From NCBI GenBank assembly GCA_040385525.1, contig JAZKHE010000011.1, positions 1 through 64,000 on the forward strand: a stretch of DNA of 64,000 bases, written 5' to 3'. Source of the DNA: JAZKHE01 sp040385525 (GTDB lineage Bacteria > Bacteroidota > Bacteroidia > UBA4408). The position numbers and the translations under genes were made by a program. The notes beneath the pieces were generated by a model, which was given only the letters and a program-made list of their open reading frames with translations, had not been told where the DNA came from and searched no databases. Below, piece after piece: positions 35,041-44,047 of this stretch. Position 1 is the first letter of the stretch, and the number at the start of each line of letters is the position of its first letter.

Positions 35041-36231
35041 TTATTTTGTAATGGGTATTCCATACCAGGTTACTTTGTCGTAAAACATTTGTTTTCTTCC
35101 TGCCTTTCCCTTACTGAAATATTTTGACAACCAGTCTTCTTGCTCGCTAACTTGCTGAATGATTTTTTCTAACCCATTTAAGTTTTGAGCAATAGGTGTT
35201 TTGAGATTAGGTCCTGGATTTTCAATAAGATGGAATCTTGCTTTAGATGCGTATAATTTGTTTTTTGCATTGTCTATCATTTCTTGAATTTCTTTGTCAG
35301 ATCTCATAGGAGTAAATTGTTTGTTTTTATAATCAATAAATTCATTAAACTCATTCACTCCTTCATTGTAATCAGTTATTGCAGAATTAAAAATTGTTAG
35401 TTTTTTTGTTTCGTTTTCATATTCTAAATCCGATTTAATTTGCCTTAATCTATCGAACAACATACTGTTTTTAAGTCCATTTTTTTCGATACGGTACGCA
35501 GTAGCATTTAATCTTTCGATATTACTTTGTTTTTCATATTTTTTTATAGAATCGTTAAAATTGAAAAAGGGTTTTGATTTGTTTTGACTTATTTTGCCTT
35601 CGTAAAACTCTTGATTAGTTATTGGATAATTTAAGCATTGCCACATATAATCAAATGGCATATGGCTTTTAATAATATTTTCTGGCTTAGAGGCAAAATA
35701 ATCATTATTAATTTTTTTTACGAATTTGTTATTACTAACATATCCTGAGCCCCAAGTTGGGTCAAATACTAGCCACGTGCTATCAATTTCTGCAATACAC
35801 CAAGCATGTGGAATATAATCTGCAAATCCATTTTGCTTGGTATAACCTGTTACAACATAAGATTTGATTTGTAATTTGTGACATAATTCATTAAAAAGTG
35901 CTGCGTAATTTGAACAAATTCCTTTTCTGTTTTTCAAAATTTTTTCAATTTTTTCTTCTTCTTTTTCATAAAAATTAATTGCAAACATATTTTCTAAATC
36001 ATATTGAATATTGCTTGCAGTCCAAATAAAAATAGCTCTTGCCTTATATTTTTCTGATGTGAAATTATCTCTAAAATATTTAGATATTTCTAGTGTTGTT
36101 TTTGTTAGTGAATCTGGTATAGCTAGAGCTAGTTTGTCAACTTTAGAATAATCGTTGATTACTTTTTTTTGTGCAAAAAGAATTGCAGAGATGTTTATAA
36201 GCAAAACAAGAACAAATAATTTACATGTCAT
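35041..36231 (-). CDS. secreted transglutaminase-like protein
   Basis: A 396-aa protein with a signal peptide (ending LFAQ) and a transglutaminase-like cysteine protease core: KGICSNYAALFNELC (Cys), DYIPHAWCIAEIDSTW (His) and LVFDPTWGSGYV (Asp) form the expected triad at about residues 105-180. The C-terminal half is helical and unassigned. Such proteins are periplasmic peptidases or amidases with unknown substrates. It is the last complete gene before the DUF1456 stub on this strand. Confidence 0.85.
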   Translation of the reverse strand: MTCKLFVLVLLINISAILFAQKKVINDYSKVDKLALAIPDSLTKTTLEISKYFRDNFTSEKYKARAIFIWTASNIQYDLENMFAINFYEKEEEKIEKILKNRKGICSNYAALFNELCHKLQIKSYVVTGYTKQNGFADYIPHAWCIAEIDSTWLVFDPTWGSGYVSNNKFVKKINNDYFASKPENIIKSHMPFDYMWQCLNYPITNQEFYEGKISQNKSKPFFNFNDSIKKYEKQSNIERLNATAYRIEKNGLKNSMLFDRLRQIKSDLEYENETKKLTIFNSAITDYNEGVNEFNEFIDYKNKQFTPMRSDKEIQEMIDNAKNKLYASKARFHLIENPGPNLKTPIAQNLNGLEKIIQQVSEQEDWLSKYFSKGKAGRKQMFYDKVTWYGIPITK

Positions 36232-36287
36232 TTTTCAAATATTTTAGGTTAAAATAATCAATTTTTTTTATTTGATTTTTAAAACAT

Positions 36288-36318
36288 AAAAAAAACCTCC
36301 AAGAATTTTCTTGGAGGT
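36288..36318 (-). terminator. terminator of groES-groEL
   Basis: ACCTCCAAGAA and TTCTTGGAGGT (36295-36318) form an 11-bp stem with a 2-base centre; on the minus strand a T run of about eight follows. It lies ~60 bases after the groEL stop. Confidence 0.85.
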
Positions 36319-36376
36319 ATTTAATTTACTAAACACTCTATACTAAGTACTATCTACTTTGTACTTTGTACTTTTT

Positions 36377-38014
36377 TTACATCATTCCACCCATGCCGCC
36401 CATACCTGGATTACCCATTGGCATTCCGGCGCCTTCTTCTTTTTGTTCTGCTAAAACGCATTCTGTTGTTAACAACATACTTGCTATTGAAGCAGCGTTT
36501 TCTAAAGCTACACGACTTACTTTAGTTGGGTCGATTACTCCAGCAGCATATAATTTTTCAAATACTTCTGTGCGAGCATTGTATCCAAAATCTGCTTTGC
36601 CTTCTTTTACTTTTTGTACAATAATAGAACCTTCAACACCTGCATTTGCACATATTTGACGCAATGGCTCTTCTATTGCGCGTTTAATAATTGCAATACC
36701 TGTGTTTTCGTCTTCGTTTTCGCCTTTTAATTTTTCAAGAGATTCAATAGCTCTAATATAAGCTACGCCACCACCCGGAACGATACCTTCTTCTACCGCA
36801 GCACGTGTAGCAGCTAAAGCATCATCAACACGGTCTTTTTTCTCTTTCATTTCCATTTCGCTAGCAGCACCAACGTAAAGAACCGCAACACCACCAGCTA
36901 ATTTAGCTAAACGTTCTTGTAATTTTTCTTTATCGTAATCAGATGTAGTGCTTTCTATTTGTGCTTTAATTTGGTTTACACGAGCAGTAATTTCTGCTTT
37001 TTTACCAGCACCATTTACAATAGTTGTATTGTCTTTATCAATTGTAATTTTTTCTGCTTTTCCTAAGAAAGATAAATCAGCATTTTCTAATTTAAATCCT
37101 CTTTCTTCAGAAATCATTGTTCCGCCAGTTAAAATAGCAATATCTTCTAACATTGCTTTTCTTCTGTCGCCAAAGCCAGGAGCTTTAACTGCAGCAATTT
37201 TTAACGAACCACGAATTTTATTTACTACCAAAGTAGCTAATGCTTCGCCATCTAAATCTTCGGCAATAATTAATAATGGTTTACCTGTTTGAACTGTTTT
37301 TTCTAACAATGGAAGAATCTCTTTCATGTTAGATATTTTTTTGTCGTAAATTAAAACGTAAGCGCTATCTAAAACTGCTTCCATTTTATCTGCGTTGGTT
37401 ACAAAGTATGGCGATACAAAACCTCTGTCAAACTGCATACCTTCAACTACTTCTACAGTAGTTTCAGTTCCTTTAGCTTCTTCAACAGTAATAACGCCTT
37501 CTTTTTTTACTTTGCCCATTGCCTCAGCAATAAGTTTACCAATAAAGCTATCGTTGTTAGCAGAGATAGTTGCAACTTGTTCTACTTTTTTGTTGTCGTC
37601 GCCAACTTTTTGCGATTGTTTTTTTAGGTTTTCAACTACAGCAATAACTGCTTTGTCAATACCACGTTTTAAATCCATTGGGTTTGCGCCCGCAGCAACG
37701 TTTTTTAAACCAGCAGTAATAATTGCTTGTGCTAAAACAGTTGCAGTTGTAGTTCCATCACCAGCAATATCGCCAGTTTTAGAAGCAACTTCTTTTACCA
37801 TTTGCGCGCCCATATTTTCTACAGGATCTTTTAATTCAATTTCTTTTGCTACAGTTACACCATCTTTAGTAATAGCTGGTGCGCCATATTTTTTATCAAT
37901 AATAACGTTACGACCTTTTGGTCCTAAAGTAACTTTTACTGCATTAGCCAACGCATCAACACCTTTTTTTAAGGCATCTCTAGCTTCTAGGTTAAATGTT
38001 ATATCTTTTGCCAT
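36377..38014 (-). CDS. groEL: chaperonin GroEL (Hsp60)
   Basis: A 545-aa chaperonin of full length. LGPKGRNVIID, the ATP-binding GDGTTTATVLAQ and the Gly-Met tail (GMPMGNPGMGGMGGMM) are all present. It forms the tetradecameric folding chamber with GroES, encoded just upstream on the same strand 98 bases away. No CIRCE-type inverted repeat was seen in front of the operon. Very sure. Confidence 0.98.
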   Translation of the reverse strand: MAKDITFNLEARDALKKGVDALANAVKVTLGPKGRNVIIDKKYGAPAITKDGVTVAKEIELKDPVENMGAQMVKEVASKTGDIAGDGTTTATVLAQAIITAGLKNVAAGANPMDLKRGIDKAVIAVVENLKKQSQKVGDDNKKVEQVATISANNDSFIGKLIAEAMGKVKKEGVITVEEAKGTETTVEVVEGMQFDRGFVSPYFVTNADKMEAVLDSAYVLIYDKKISNMKEILPLLEKTVQTGKPLLIIAEDLDGEALATLVVNKIRGSLKIAAVKAPGFGDRRKAMLEDIAILTGGTMISEERGFKLENADLSFLGKAEKITIDKDNTTIVNGAGKKAEITARVNQIKAQIESTTSDYDKEKLQERLAKLAGGVAVLYVGAASEMEMKEKKDRVDDALAATRAAVEEGIVPGGGVAYIRAIESLEKLKGENEDENTGIAIIKRAIEEPLRQICANAGVEGSIIVQKVKEGKADFGYNARTEVFEKLYAAGVIDPTKVSRVALENAASIASMLLTTECVLAEQKEEGAGMPMGNPGMGGMGGMM

Positions 38015-38112
38015 TTTTTTATAGATTTAAAGTTTAAAATTTAATATTTAAAGTTTTTAATTGAAGGTTAAACAGATTTTGAATTTTAAATCTTGAACCT
38101 TGAATTGATAAA

Positions 38113-38391
38113 TTAGAGTATTGCGAAAATATCGCTTTCTCTCATAATTAAATATTCTTTACCTTCTACTGAAATTTCAGTACCCGCATATTTTCCGTAA
38201 AGAACTTGATCGCCAACTTTTACAGTTAACGGTTCATCTTTTTTTCCATTTCCTACAGCAATTACTTTACCTTTTTGTGGTTTCTCTTTCACTGTATCCG
38301 GAATAATAATTCCTCCTGCAGTTTTTTCTTCTGCTGCAGCTGCCTCAACCAAAACGCGGTCGGCAAGCGGTTTAATGCTAACTTTTGCCAT
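38113..38391 (-). CDS. groES: co-chaperonin GroES
   Basis: A 92-aa Hsp10 protein. IKPLADRVLVEAAAAEEKTAGGIIIPD includes the mobile loop that contacts GroEL, and VLYGKYAGTEISV is the conserved roof region. First gene of the groES-groEL operon. I find no full TAnnTTTG box within 120 bases upstream, which would fit control by another sigma factor, but this is only an absence. Confidence 0.97.
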   Translation of the reverse strand: MAKVSIKPLADRVLVEAAAAEEKTAGGIIIPDTVKEKPQKGKVIAVGNGKKDEPLTVKVGDQVLYGKYAGTEISVEGKEYLIMRESDIFAIL

Positions 38392-38515
38392 AATTATTGT
38401 TATTTAGTGTTTATTAATTTGTATGTTTTTGTTTGGTGTAAATTCGTCATAAACTATGCCACCATAGCCTTTGAACCAAATAAGTGACAATTTTACTAAA
38501 ATTGATGTGTATAAA

Positions 38516-38556
38516 ATAAAAATGTCAGAATGTAGCGTGACATCCTGACATTTTTA
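38516..38556. terminator. terminator of the sigma-54 regulator-lptE-TPR-secG operon
   Basis: AAAAATGTCAG (38518-38528) pairs with CTGACATTTTT (38545-38555), with an inner ATGT/ACAT helix after one mismatch and a 6-base loop. It lies just past the secG stop codon on the minus strand and is flanked by A/T runs on both sides. Confidence 0.85.
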
Positions 38557-38573
38557 AAATGTTTTTATTTAGC

Positions 38574-38939
38574 TTAGTTAGCCGGAGCTTCGTTTGCAGG
38601 TGCAGCAGCTGGTTGTTGAGCTGGCGCTGCAGCAGGTGCAACTGGTTGTTGTTGTGCAGCTGGTGCTCCGTTAATTTTTTCTCTAAGTTCGGTATCGTTT
38701 AAGTTAGATGATGAACCACCTTTCAATGTAAATGAAGCAGCAATACACAAAACAACAATAGCAATAATTAATGCCCAAGTAATTTTTTCAATTAACTCAG
38801 ATGTTCTTTTAACACCCATAACTTGGTTAGACGATGAAAAGCTAGAAGCTAATCCGCCTCCTTTTGAATTTTGAACCAATACAACAAGAATTAGTAAAAT
38901 GCTACAGATAATAATTAGTACAGAAATAAGTGCGCTCAT
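38574..38939 (-). CDS. secG: preprotein translocase subunit SecG
   Basis: A 121-aa protein. Two membrane helices (about residues 3-22 and 54-74) flank the conserved cytoplasmic loop NSKGGGLASSFSSSNQVMGVKRT. An Ala/Pro/Gln-rich C-terminal extension (from about residue 88) is longer than in E. coli but usual in Bacteroidota. SecG assists SecYE during export. Last gene of its operon; the upstream TPR gene ends 4 bases before. Confidence 0.93.
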   Translation of the reverse strand: MSALISVLIIICSILLILVVLVQNSKGGGLASSFSSSNQVMGVKRTSELIEKITWALIIAIVVLCIAASFTLKGGSSSNLNDTELREKINGAPAAQQQPVAPAAAPAQQPAAAPANEAPAN

Positions 38940-38943
38940 TTAT

Positions 38944-40116
38944 TTATTTTTTTAATTGTTCTTTAATTTTTTCGATTTGGGACGCAAAGTAAGCACTTTT
39001 TTCGGGAAATTTCAAACTTAAATGCTCATAAGCTTTCAAAGCCTTGCTACTATTGCCTTGCTGATGATAAATTTTTGCTAAAGTTTCAGTTACAAAGCTA
39101 AAATCTTCCTCGGCGCTCTCTTTTGCTTTGTTAACCGGGTTAAAAAACTCTGTTTTTTTCGGACTTGCAATTTTTGGTTCTTTTTCAATAAAACGTTCAA
39201 TTAAATTTAATTGAGCTACCTTTTTTTGCAAATTAACTTTTGGATTTATTTTAGCTGTTTGCGCAATTAAATTTTTGTCGTCGCTGTTTTGTTTGTTTAA
39301 TTGTGCTAGTTTTAGCCATTCGGTAAACGAGTGTGGTGAATTAAAATCAACAACAGGTTTTTCGGTTTTAGTTATTATTTCGTTTGCTGTTTTATCAATT
39401 GTAAGTTGAGGTTCAATTTGCTCTACCTCGTTGGCTACATATTGATTTAAAACTTCAGTTAAAACTTCTTTTTCAACATTATCAAGCGTTTCTTTTTCTT
39501 CGCTTAATTTTTCAATCAATGGAGAAACTTCAATCGCTACTTTTTGTTTTTCTATTGGAATTTCCAATTCAGTTTTAGCAACAACTGTATGATTTTCAAT
39601 CGGTAAAATTTCGCTAATTTGTTTTGCTAAACTTATTGTAGATTCTACTTTTTCTTCAACAGGAGTTTCAGTTATTGCAATCGTTTCCTTTTCAATTACA
39701 ACTGGAGTTTCAACTCGTTTTTCAGATTTTAATTCAGTTGTTTCAGTTGCAACTATTACTGGTGTTGGCGCAGTTTCAACTACTTCAATGGCTTTAATTT
39801 CTACTTTAGGTTCTATTACTTTTTCTTCCACTTTTATTTCTTCTTTTACAGTAGAAATTATTGGCGGACTAATAACAACTTGATTAGTTTGAGAAAGCAA
39901 TTCATACAAGCGAATTCTATCGTTTGCGTAAACCGAAGCTAGTTTTAATTTGGTAGCGTAGTGTATACTTTTATTATTGTTAGCTGCTTTAGCTTGCAAC
40001 AAATAAGCGGTTTCAAAATACGGAAATTCTGTAATTACAGCATCAAGTTCTTTACTACTATATTCAGTAATTAGAGCAGGGTTGGTTAAGTATGAAAAAA
40101 ATGTATCTGCGTTCAC
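38944..40116 (-). CDS. hypothetical protein with charged linker and C-terminal TPR-like repeat
   Basis: A 390-aa cytoplasmic protein. The N-terminus (DTFFSYLTNPALI...FPYFETAYLLQAKA) and the C-terminus (ETLAKIYHQQGNSSKALKAYEHLSLKFP) look like helical tetratricopeptide units. Between them (about residues 85-260) lies a low-complexity stretch of Glu, Val, Thr, Ile and Lys. I know this arrangement from Bacteroidota genes between lptE and secG, but no function is assigned. Closely packed with lptE (3 bases). Confidence 0.75.
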   Translation of the reverse strand: MNADTFFSYLTNPALITEYSSKELDAVITEFPYFETAYLLQAKAANNNKSIHYATKLKLASVYANDRIRLYELLSQTNQVVISPPIISTVKEEIKVEEKVIEPKVEIKAIEVVETAPTPVIVATETTELKSEKRVETPVVIEKETIAITETPVEEKVESTISLAKQISEILPIENHTVVAKTELEIPIEKQKVAIEVSPLIEKLSEEKETLDNVEKEVLTEVLNQYVANEVEQIEPQLTIDKTANEIITKTEKPVVDFNSPHSFTEWLKLAQLNKQNSDDKNLIAQTAKINPKVNLQKKVAQLNLIERFIEKEPKIASPKKTEFFNPVNKAKESAEEDFSFVTETLAKIYHQQGNSSKALKAYEHLSLKFPEKSAYFASQIEKIKEQLKK

Positions 40117-40119
40117 AAC

Positions 40120-40629
40120 TTACCAATTTGAAACTGCTCTGTTAAAAATATCTTGAACTAACTGTCCGTTAATATCTCGTATTAAATTAGCTTCAACTGA
40201 AGATAAATTTTCGGAACTGCTATAATCTGCAAAACGAGAAAAACTTTGTTCAAAGTTTTGTTTCTCATCTTTTAAGTTGGTAAACTTTACGCTTACAGTA
40301 ATTGTTAATCGGTTTAATGCTGCGGCGTCATTACCTTGTATAGCCACTGGTGATGTGCTGTAACCAGTAATGGCTCCTTCAAAATTTAAATCGCCACCAC
40401 TAGCCACCAAACCTAAATTTGTTTGTGAGTTAAAAATATCTTTTAGTGCTTCTGTGAAGCTCTGACTTAGCGTTGGATTTGCTAAAGGAGCATTGTTTTT
40501 AAAAAATTGTACAGAAACTGTTTTTACATCAGGTGCTATGCTTGCGCCTGTAAATGAATATTTTACTTTACAAGAATATATTGCAAAAATTAGCGCAACA
40601 ACCAATACTATATTTTTTAAAAAACGCAT
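40120..40629 (-). CDS. lptE: LptE-family LPS assembly lipoprotein
   Basis: A 169-aa lipoprotein: an N-terminal hydrophobic signal ending AIYSC gives the lipidated Cys, followed by KVKYSFTGASIAPDVKTVSVQFF, typical of Bacteroidota LptE. LptE plugs the LptD barrel and helps insert LPS in the outer membrane. One base separates it from the regulator gene upstream. Confidence 0.87.
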   Translation of the reverse strand: MRFLKNIVLVVALIFAIYSCKVKYSFTGASIAPDVKTVSVQFFKNNAPLANPTLSQSFTEALKDIFNSQTNLGLVASGGDLNFEGAITGYSTSPVAIQGNDAAALNRLTITVSVKFTNLKDEKQNFEQSFSRFADYSSSENLSSVEANLIRDINGQLVQDIFNRAVSNW

Positions 40630-40630
40630 A

Positions 40631-41872
40631 CTATAATTTTAAATTGTATTCGTTTATTTTTCTGTAAAGCGTTCTTTCACTAATACCAAGCTCCGAAGCT
40701 GCTGTTTTTCTTTTTCCTTTGTGTTTTTCTAAAGCTTTTTTAATAAGCTCTTTGTCTTTTTCTTCTAACGATAACGATTCTTCAATTACTTCTTCCGGCT
40801 CGTGAAACGTTTCGTGTTGAGGTCTGTTGGGTATACTCGTCTGGTGAAGTTGTAATCCTGTTTCGTTAGATACAGGCGATACTTCATTATAAAGTTTATT
40901 TATAATTTGTGCGTTGTTCGCATTAAAATCTTGACCTAAGTTACCATTCTGCTGCATTAGCTCTACTACAATTTTTTTCAAATCAACCAAGTCTTTTTTC
41001 ATATCGAACAATACTTTATAAAGTATTTCGCGTTCACTAAAATCTTGCTCGCTTTTTTCAGAACCGGCAATGGCTGGCAGATTTGAAAATTGATCTTGTG
41101 GTAAATATTTTAAAATTGTTTCGCCAGTAATATCTCTATTTTTTTCGATAACCGAAATTTGTTCTGTAATGTTTTTTAATTGTCTAACATTACCTGGCCA
41201 TCTATATTCTTCAAATAAATGCTGAGCATCTGCATTTAATTTTATTGTCGGCATTCTGTATTTTGTTGCAAAATCTGAAGCAAATTTCCGCATTAATAAA
41301 TTAATGTCTTCTTTTCTTTCGCGTAATGGCGGTAGTTTAATAGGCACCGTATTTAAACGGTAATATAAATCTTCTCTAAATTTATGTTTAGAAATTGCAT
41401 CAGGAATATTTACGTTAGTTGCAGCAATAACCCGAACGTTAGTTTTTAAAACTTTTGACGAACCCACTTTTAAAAATTCTCCGCTTTCTAAAACTCGCAA
41501 TAATCTAGCCTGAGTAGGCATAGGCATTTCAGCAATTTCATCTAAAAAAATAGTTCCACCATCGGCAACTTCAAAATATCCTTTTCTGGCTTCGTGTGCG
41601 CCTGTAAACGAACCTTTTTCGTGTCCGAATAATTCAGAATCAATTGTGCCTTCTGGAATTGCACCACAATTTACAGCAATATACTGACCATGTTTGCGAG
41701 TACTTAACTGGTGAATAATTTGTGGAAAAACTTCTTTTCCAGAACCACTTTCACCACTAATTAAAACCGATAAATCGGTAGCTGCTACTTGCGATGCAAT
41801 ATCAATTGCTCTATCCAGCAATCCTGAAAAGCCAATAATACCAAAGCGTTGTTTTATATCTTGTAGTGTCAT
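40631..41872 (-). CDS. sigma-54-interacting transcriptional regulator (AAA+ and Fis-type HTH)
   Basis: A 413-aa protein. The AAA+ domain (about 10-245) has Walker A GESGSGKE, the sigma-54 contact loop GSFTGAHE (a GAFTGA variant), Walker B GTIFLDEIAEMP and the arginine-finger region YRLNTVPIKLPPLRERKEDI. After a poorly conserved ~120-residue linker rich in Asn and Gln, a Fis-type HTH (KRKTAASELGISERTLYRKI) closes the protein. There is no receiver or GAF domain at the N-terminus. It leads a likely operon with lptE and secG, which suggests envelope-related control. Confidence 0.9.
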   Translation of the reverse strand: MTLQDIKQRFGIIGFSGLLDRAIDIASQVAATDLSVLISGESGSGKEVFPQIIHQLSTRKHGQYIAVNCGAIPEGTIDSELFGHEKGSFTGAHEARKGYFEVADGGTIFLDEIAEMPMPTQARLLRVLESGEFLKVGSSKVLKTNVRVIAATNVNIPDAISKHKFREDLYYRLNTVPIKLPPLRERKEDINLLMRKFASDFATKYRMPTIKLNADAQHLFEEYRWPGNVRQLKNITEQISVIEKNRDITGETILKYLPQDQFSNLPAIAGSEKSEQDFSEREILYKVLFDMKKDLVDLKKIVVELMQQNGNLGQDFNANNAQIINKLYNEVSPVSNETGLQLHQTSIPNRPQHETFHEPEEVIEESLSLEEKDKELIKKALEKHKGKRKTAASELGISERTLYRKINEYNLKL

Positions 41873-41879
41873 TTTTTGT

Positions 41880-41975
41880 TTAGATTTAAGATACTAGAAC
41901 CAAGAATTAAGATGGTTTTCAATCTTGTCTCATAATTCTTCTTTCTTGTCTCTTAGTTCTTGTTTCTTTATTTCT
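41880..41975. repeat. low-complexity TCTT-rich repeat, left of the four-helix gene
   Basis: Degenerate units of the type CTTGTCTCTTAGTTCTT recur through this gap. The same word set appears on the other side of the four-helix-bundle gene at 42339-42395, for example TTCTTAGTTCTTATCTCTTA. Confidence 0.6.
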
Positions 41976-42338
41976 TTATTTTCCATTTGCAACTATTTCT
42001 CTAAAGGAAAAAATCATTTTCTCTACTTCAGATACTAGTTCTAATACGCGTTCTAGTTTTTGTTTTTCACCATAAGTTCTTCTTTCGCAAATTAAAAGTT
42101 GAGTTTCTAATTCAAACGCTGAAGATAATGCAATCGACAAATATTCAGCAAATTGTAATTTGCTTTTTTTGCCACTTCCCTCAGCAATATTTGATGGAAT
42201 TGAACAAGAGCTTCTATTCATTTGATCAATTAAATTAAAGCGTTCAGAGCTAGGTAAATCTTTGTTGTACTCAAAAACCAAATCGGTTAAATCCATCGAC
42301 TTTTGCCAAATTTTAAGGTTTTTGAAATTATGCGCCAT
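41976..42338 (-). CDS. four-helix bundle protein (23S rRNA intervening-sequence family)
   Basis: A 120-aa protein with the family signature NLKIWQKSMDL ... SIPSNIAEGSGKKS ... FAEYLSIALSSAFELETQLL. Relatives were first found in 23S rRNA intervening sequences and are now known as free-standing genes in many Bacteroidota, often surrounded by simple repeats as here. The pentameric helical bundle has no established function. It stands between miaB and the sigma-54 regulator. Confidence 0.9.
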   Translation of the reverse strand: MAHNFKNLKIWQKSMDLTDLVFEYNKDLPSSERFNLIDQMNRSSCSIPSNIAEGSGKKSKLQFAEYLSIALSSAFELETQLLICERRTYGEKQKLERVLELVSEVEKMIFSFREIVANGK

Positions 42339-42395
42339 TTTTTTTCTTAGTTCTTATCTCTTAATTCTTTGTTCTTGTGTCTTACTTCTTAGTTC
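42339..42395. repeat. low-complexity TCTT-rich repeat, right of the four-helix gene
   Basis: Units such as TTCTTAGTTCTTATCTCTTA and CTTACTTCTTAGTTCT fill the gap up to the miaB stop codon; they mirror the left flank and suggest that gene and repeats travelled as one unit. The last bases run into the 3' end of miaB. Confidence 0.55.
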
Positions 42396-43822
42396 TCCTT
42401 AACAACAACTCCTTTAAGCGTTGCCGTGGTGCAAGATGTTACGAGTACATTTACATAGTCTCCAATCTTGTAATTTTCTTTAGGAAATATTATCGTTTTG
42501 TTTTGGTCGTTTCTTCCTTGTAAATCTTCTTTCGATTTTTTAGAATAACCTTCAACCAATACTTTAAAAACTTTATTCAAGTCTTTTAAATTGCTTTCGT
42601 GAGATAATTTACTTTGTAAATCAATAATTTCCGTAAGTCTTTTTGATTTTTCTTCTTCGCTTACATCGTCTTTGTATTTTCTTTCCGCTTGTGTTTTAGG
42701 GCGTTCAGAATATTTAAACATATAAGCAAAATCATACTTTGCAAATTCCATTAAGCTTAAAGTATCTTTATGTTCTTCGTCTGTTTCAGAGCAAAAACCA
42801 GAAATAGTATCGGTAGAAATTCCACAATTAGGAATTACTTCACGAATTTTATTAATTCTTTCCATATACCATTCGCGCGTATATCCACGATTCATCATTT
42901 CTAAAACGCGATTATTGCCCGACTGTACAGGTAAATGAATATAGTTACAAATGTTTTCGTACTTAGCTACAGTGTAAATTACATCATCATTCAAATCTTT
43001 AGGATGTGATGTAGAAAAGCGAACACGTAATAATGGAGAAATTTGCGCAACCATTTCTAACAAGTTAGCAAATGAAGTGGCCGTTTCTAATTGCTCTGGA
43101 GTAGCTTCTTTTTTTAAGCCGCCCCCTGTCCACAAATAAGAATCTACGTTTTGTCCAAGTAAAGTTACTTCTCTAAAACCTTTATTGAATAAATCTTTTG
43201 CTTCGTTTACAATTGTTTCTGGTGAACGACTTCTTTCTCTACCTCTCGTAAAAGGTACAACGCAAAATGCGCACATATTATCGCAACCTCTTGTTATAGA
43301 AATAAAAGCTGTTACTCCATTTGTATTTAGTTTTACTGGACTAATATCTGCGTAGGTTTCTTCTTTAGAAAGCAAAACGTTTACCGCTTTGTGTCCATCT
43401 CCTGCTTGTTCTATTAAGTTTGGTAAATCGCGGTAGGCATCTGGACCCACAACCATATCAACAACTTTTTCTTCTTCTAAAAGTTGAGATTTTAAACGCT
43501 CGGCCATACAGCCCAAAACACCAACTAAAACACCTGGTCGTTCTTTTTTGATTTTTTTAAAGTCATTTAAGCGCTGTCTTACTCTTAATTCAGCATTGTC
43601 TCTAATTGCACAAGTATTTACAAAAATAACATCTGCATCATGCATATTTTTAGTGGTAGCAAAACCATCTTTTGCTAAAATGGAAGCTACAATTTCGCTA
43701 TCAGCAAAATTCATTGCGCAACCATAACTCTCAATAAATAATTTTCTTGTAGCGCCTTCAGGATTATTCTCTAAAAGTGTTGCTTCTCCTTGACGAGCCT
43801 CGTCTATAACTTTGTTTTCCAA
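42389..43822 (-). CDS. miaB: tRNA-2-methylthio-N6-dimethylallyladenosine synthase MiaB
   Basis: A 477-aa radical-SAM methylthiotransferase. The N-terminal UPF0004 domain contributes cysteines in ESYGCAMNFADSE, VNTCAIRDNAE and GCMAERLK; the radical-SAM cluster motif is GCDNMCAFCVVPFTRGRERSR (CxxxCxxC). A C-terminal TRAM domain follows. It adds the methylthio group to i6A37 in tRNAs. It has its own promoter and is divergent from topA. Confidence 0.96.
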   Translation of the reverse strand: MENKVIDEARQGEATLLENNPEGATRKLFIESYGCAMNFADSEIVASILAKDGFATTKNMHDADVIFVNTCAIRDNAELRVRQRLNDFKKIKKERPGVLVGVLGCMAERLKSQLLEEEKVVDMVVGPDAYRDLPNLIEQAGDGHKAVNVLLSKEETYADISPVKLNTNGVTAFISITRGCDNMCAFCVVPFTRGRERSRSPETIVNEAKDLFNKGFREVTLLGQNVDSYLWTGGGLKKEATPEQLETATSFANLLEMVAQISPLLRVRFSTSHPKDLNDDVIYTVAKYENICNYIHLPVQSGNNRVLEMMNRGYTREWYMERINKIREVIPNCGISTDTISGFCSETDEEHKDTLSLMEFAKYDFAYMFKYSERPKTQAERKYKDDVSEEEKSKRLTEIIDLQSKLSHESNLKDLNKVFKVLVEGYSKKSKEDLQGRNDQNKTIIFPKENYKIGDYVNVLVTSCTTATLKGVVVKEN

Positions 43823-43844
43823 AATTTAATTTTAATAATTTGTG

Positions 43845-43852
43845 CAAAGATA
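43845..43852 (-). promoter_or_regulatory. -7 promoter box (TATCTTTG) for miaB
   Basis: TATCTTTG on the minus strand fits TAnnTTTG, 22 bases before the miaB ATG. A TTTG -33 element is not evident. Confidence 0.5.
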
Positions 43853-44047
43853 CAATTTTTTTATTTAAAGTGACAGATTGGCAGTCGTTAAAATATATTA
43901 AATTCCCTTTATATATATTTATATATATAATGTTTGACATTTCAAAACATTTCTTAAAAATTAATTTGCTTTTTTCATTAGTTTATTTTTTTCTTTGCAA
44001 ACTTTAGAAGTTCGAAATAGGTTTAATTCAATTTATATAATAGTAGT

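Noticed and set aside
36335..36376. Short tandem-like TACTTTG units, considered as a CRISPR-like array
   Set aside because: No regular spacers and no cas genes; simple sequence only.
37395..38024. A 209-codon open frame antisense to groEL
   Set aside because: It mirrors groEL codons, has the composition of an antisense frame and lacks a promoter; groEL is certain.
43905..43932. Alternating TA tract (TATATATATTTATATATATA type) between miaB and topA, considered as an origin or operator
   Set aside because: No DnaA-box cluster or conserved dyad beyond the simple AT alternation.
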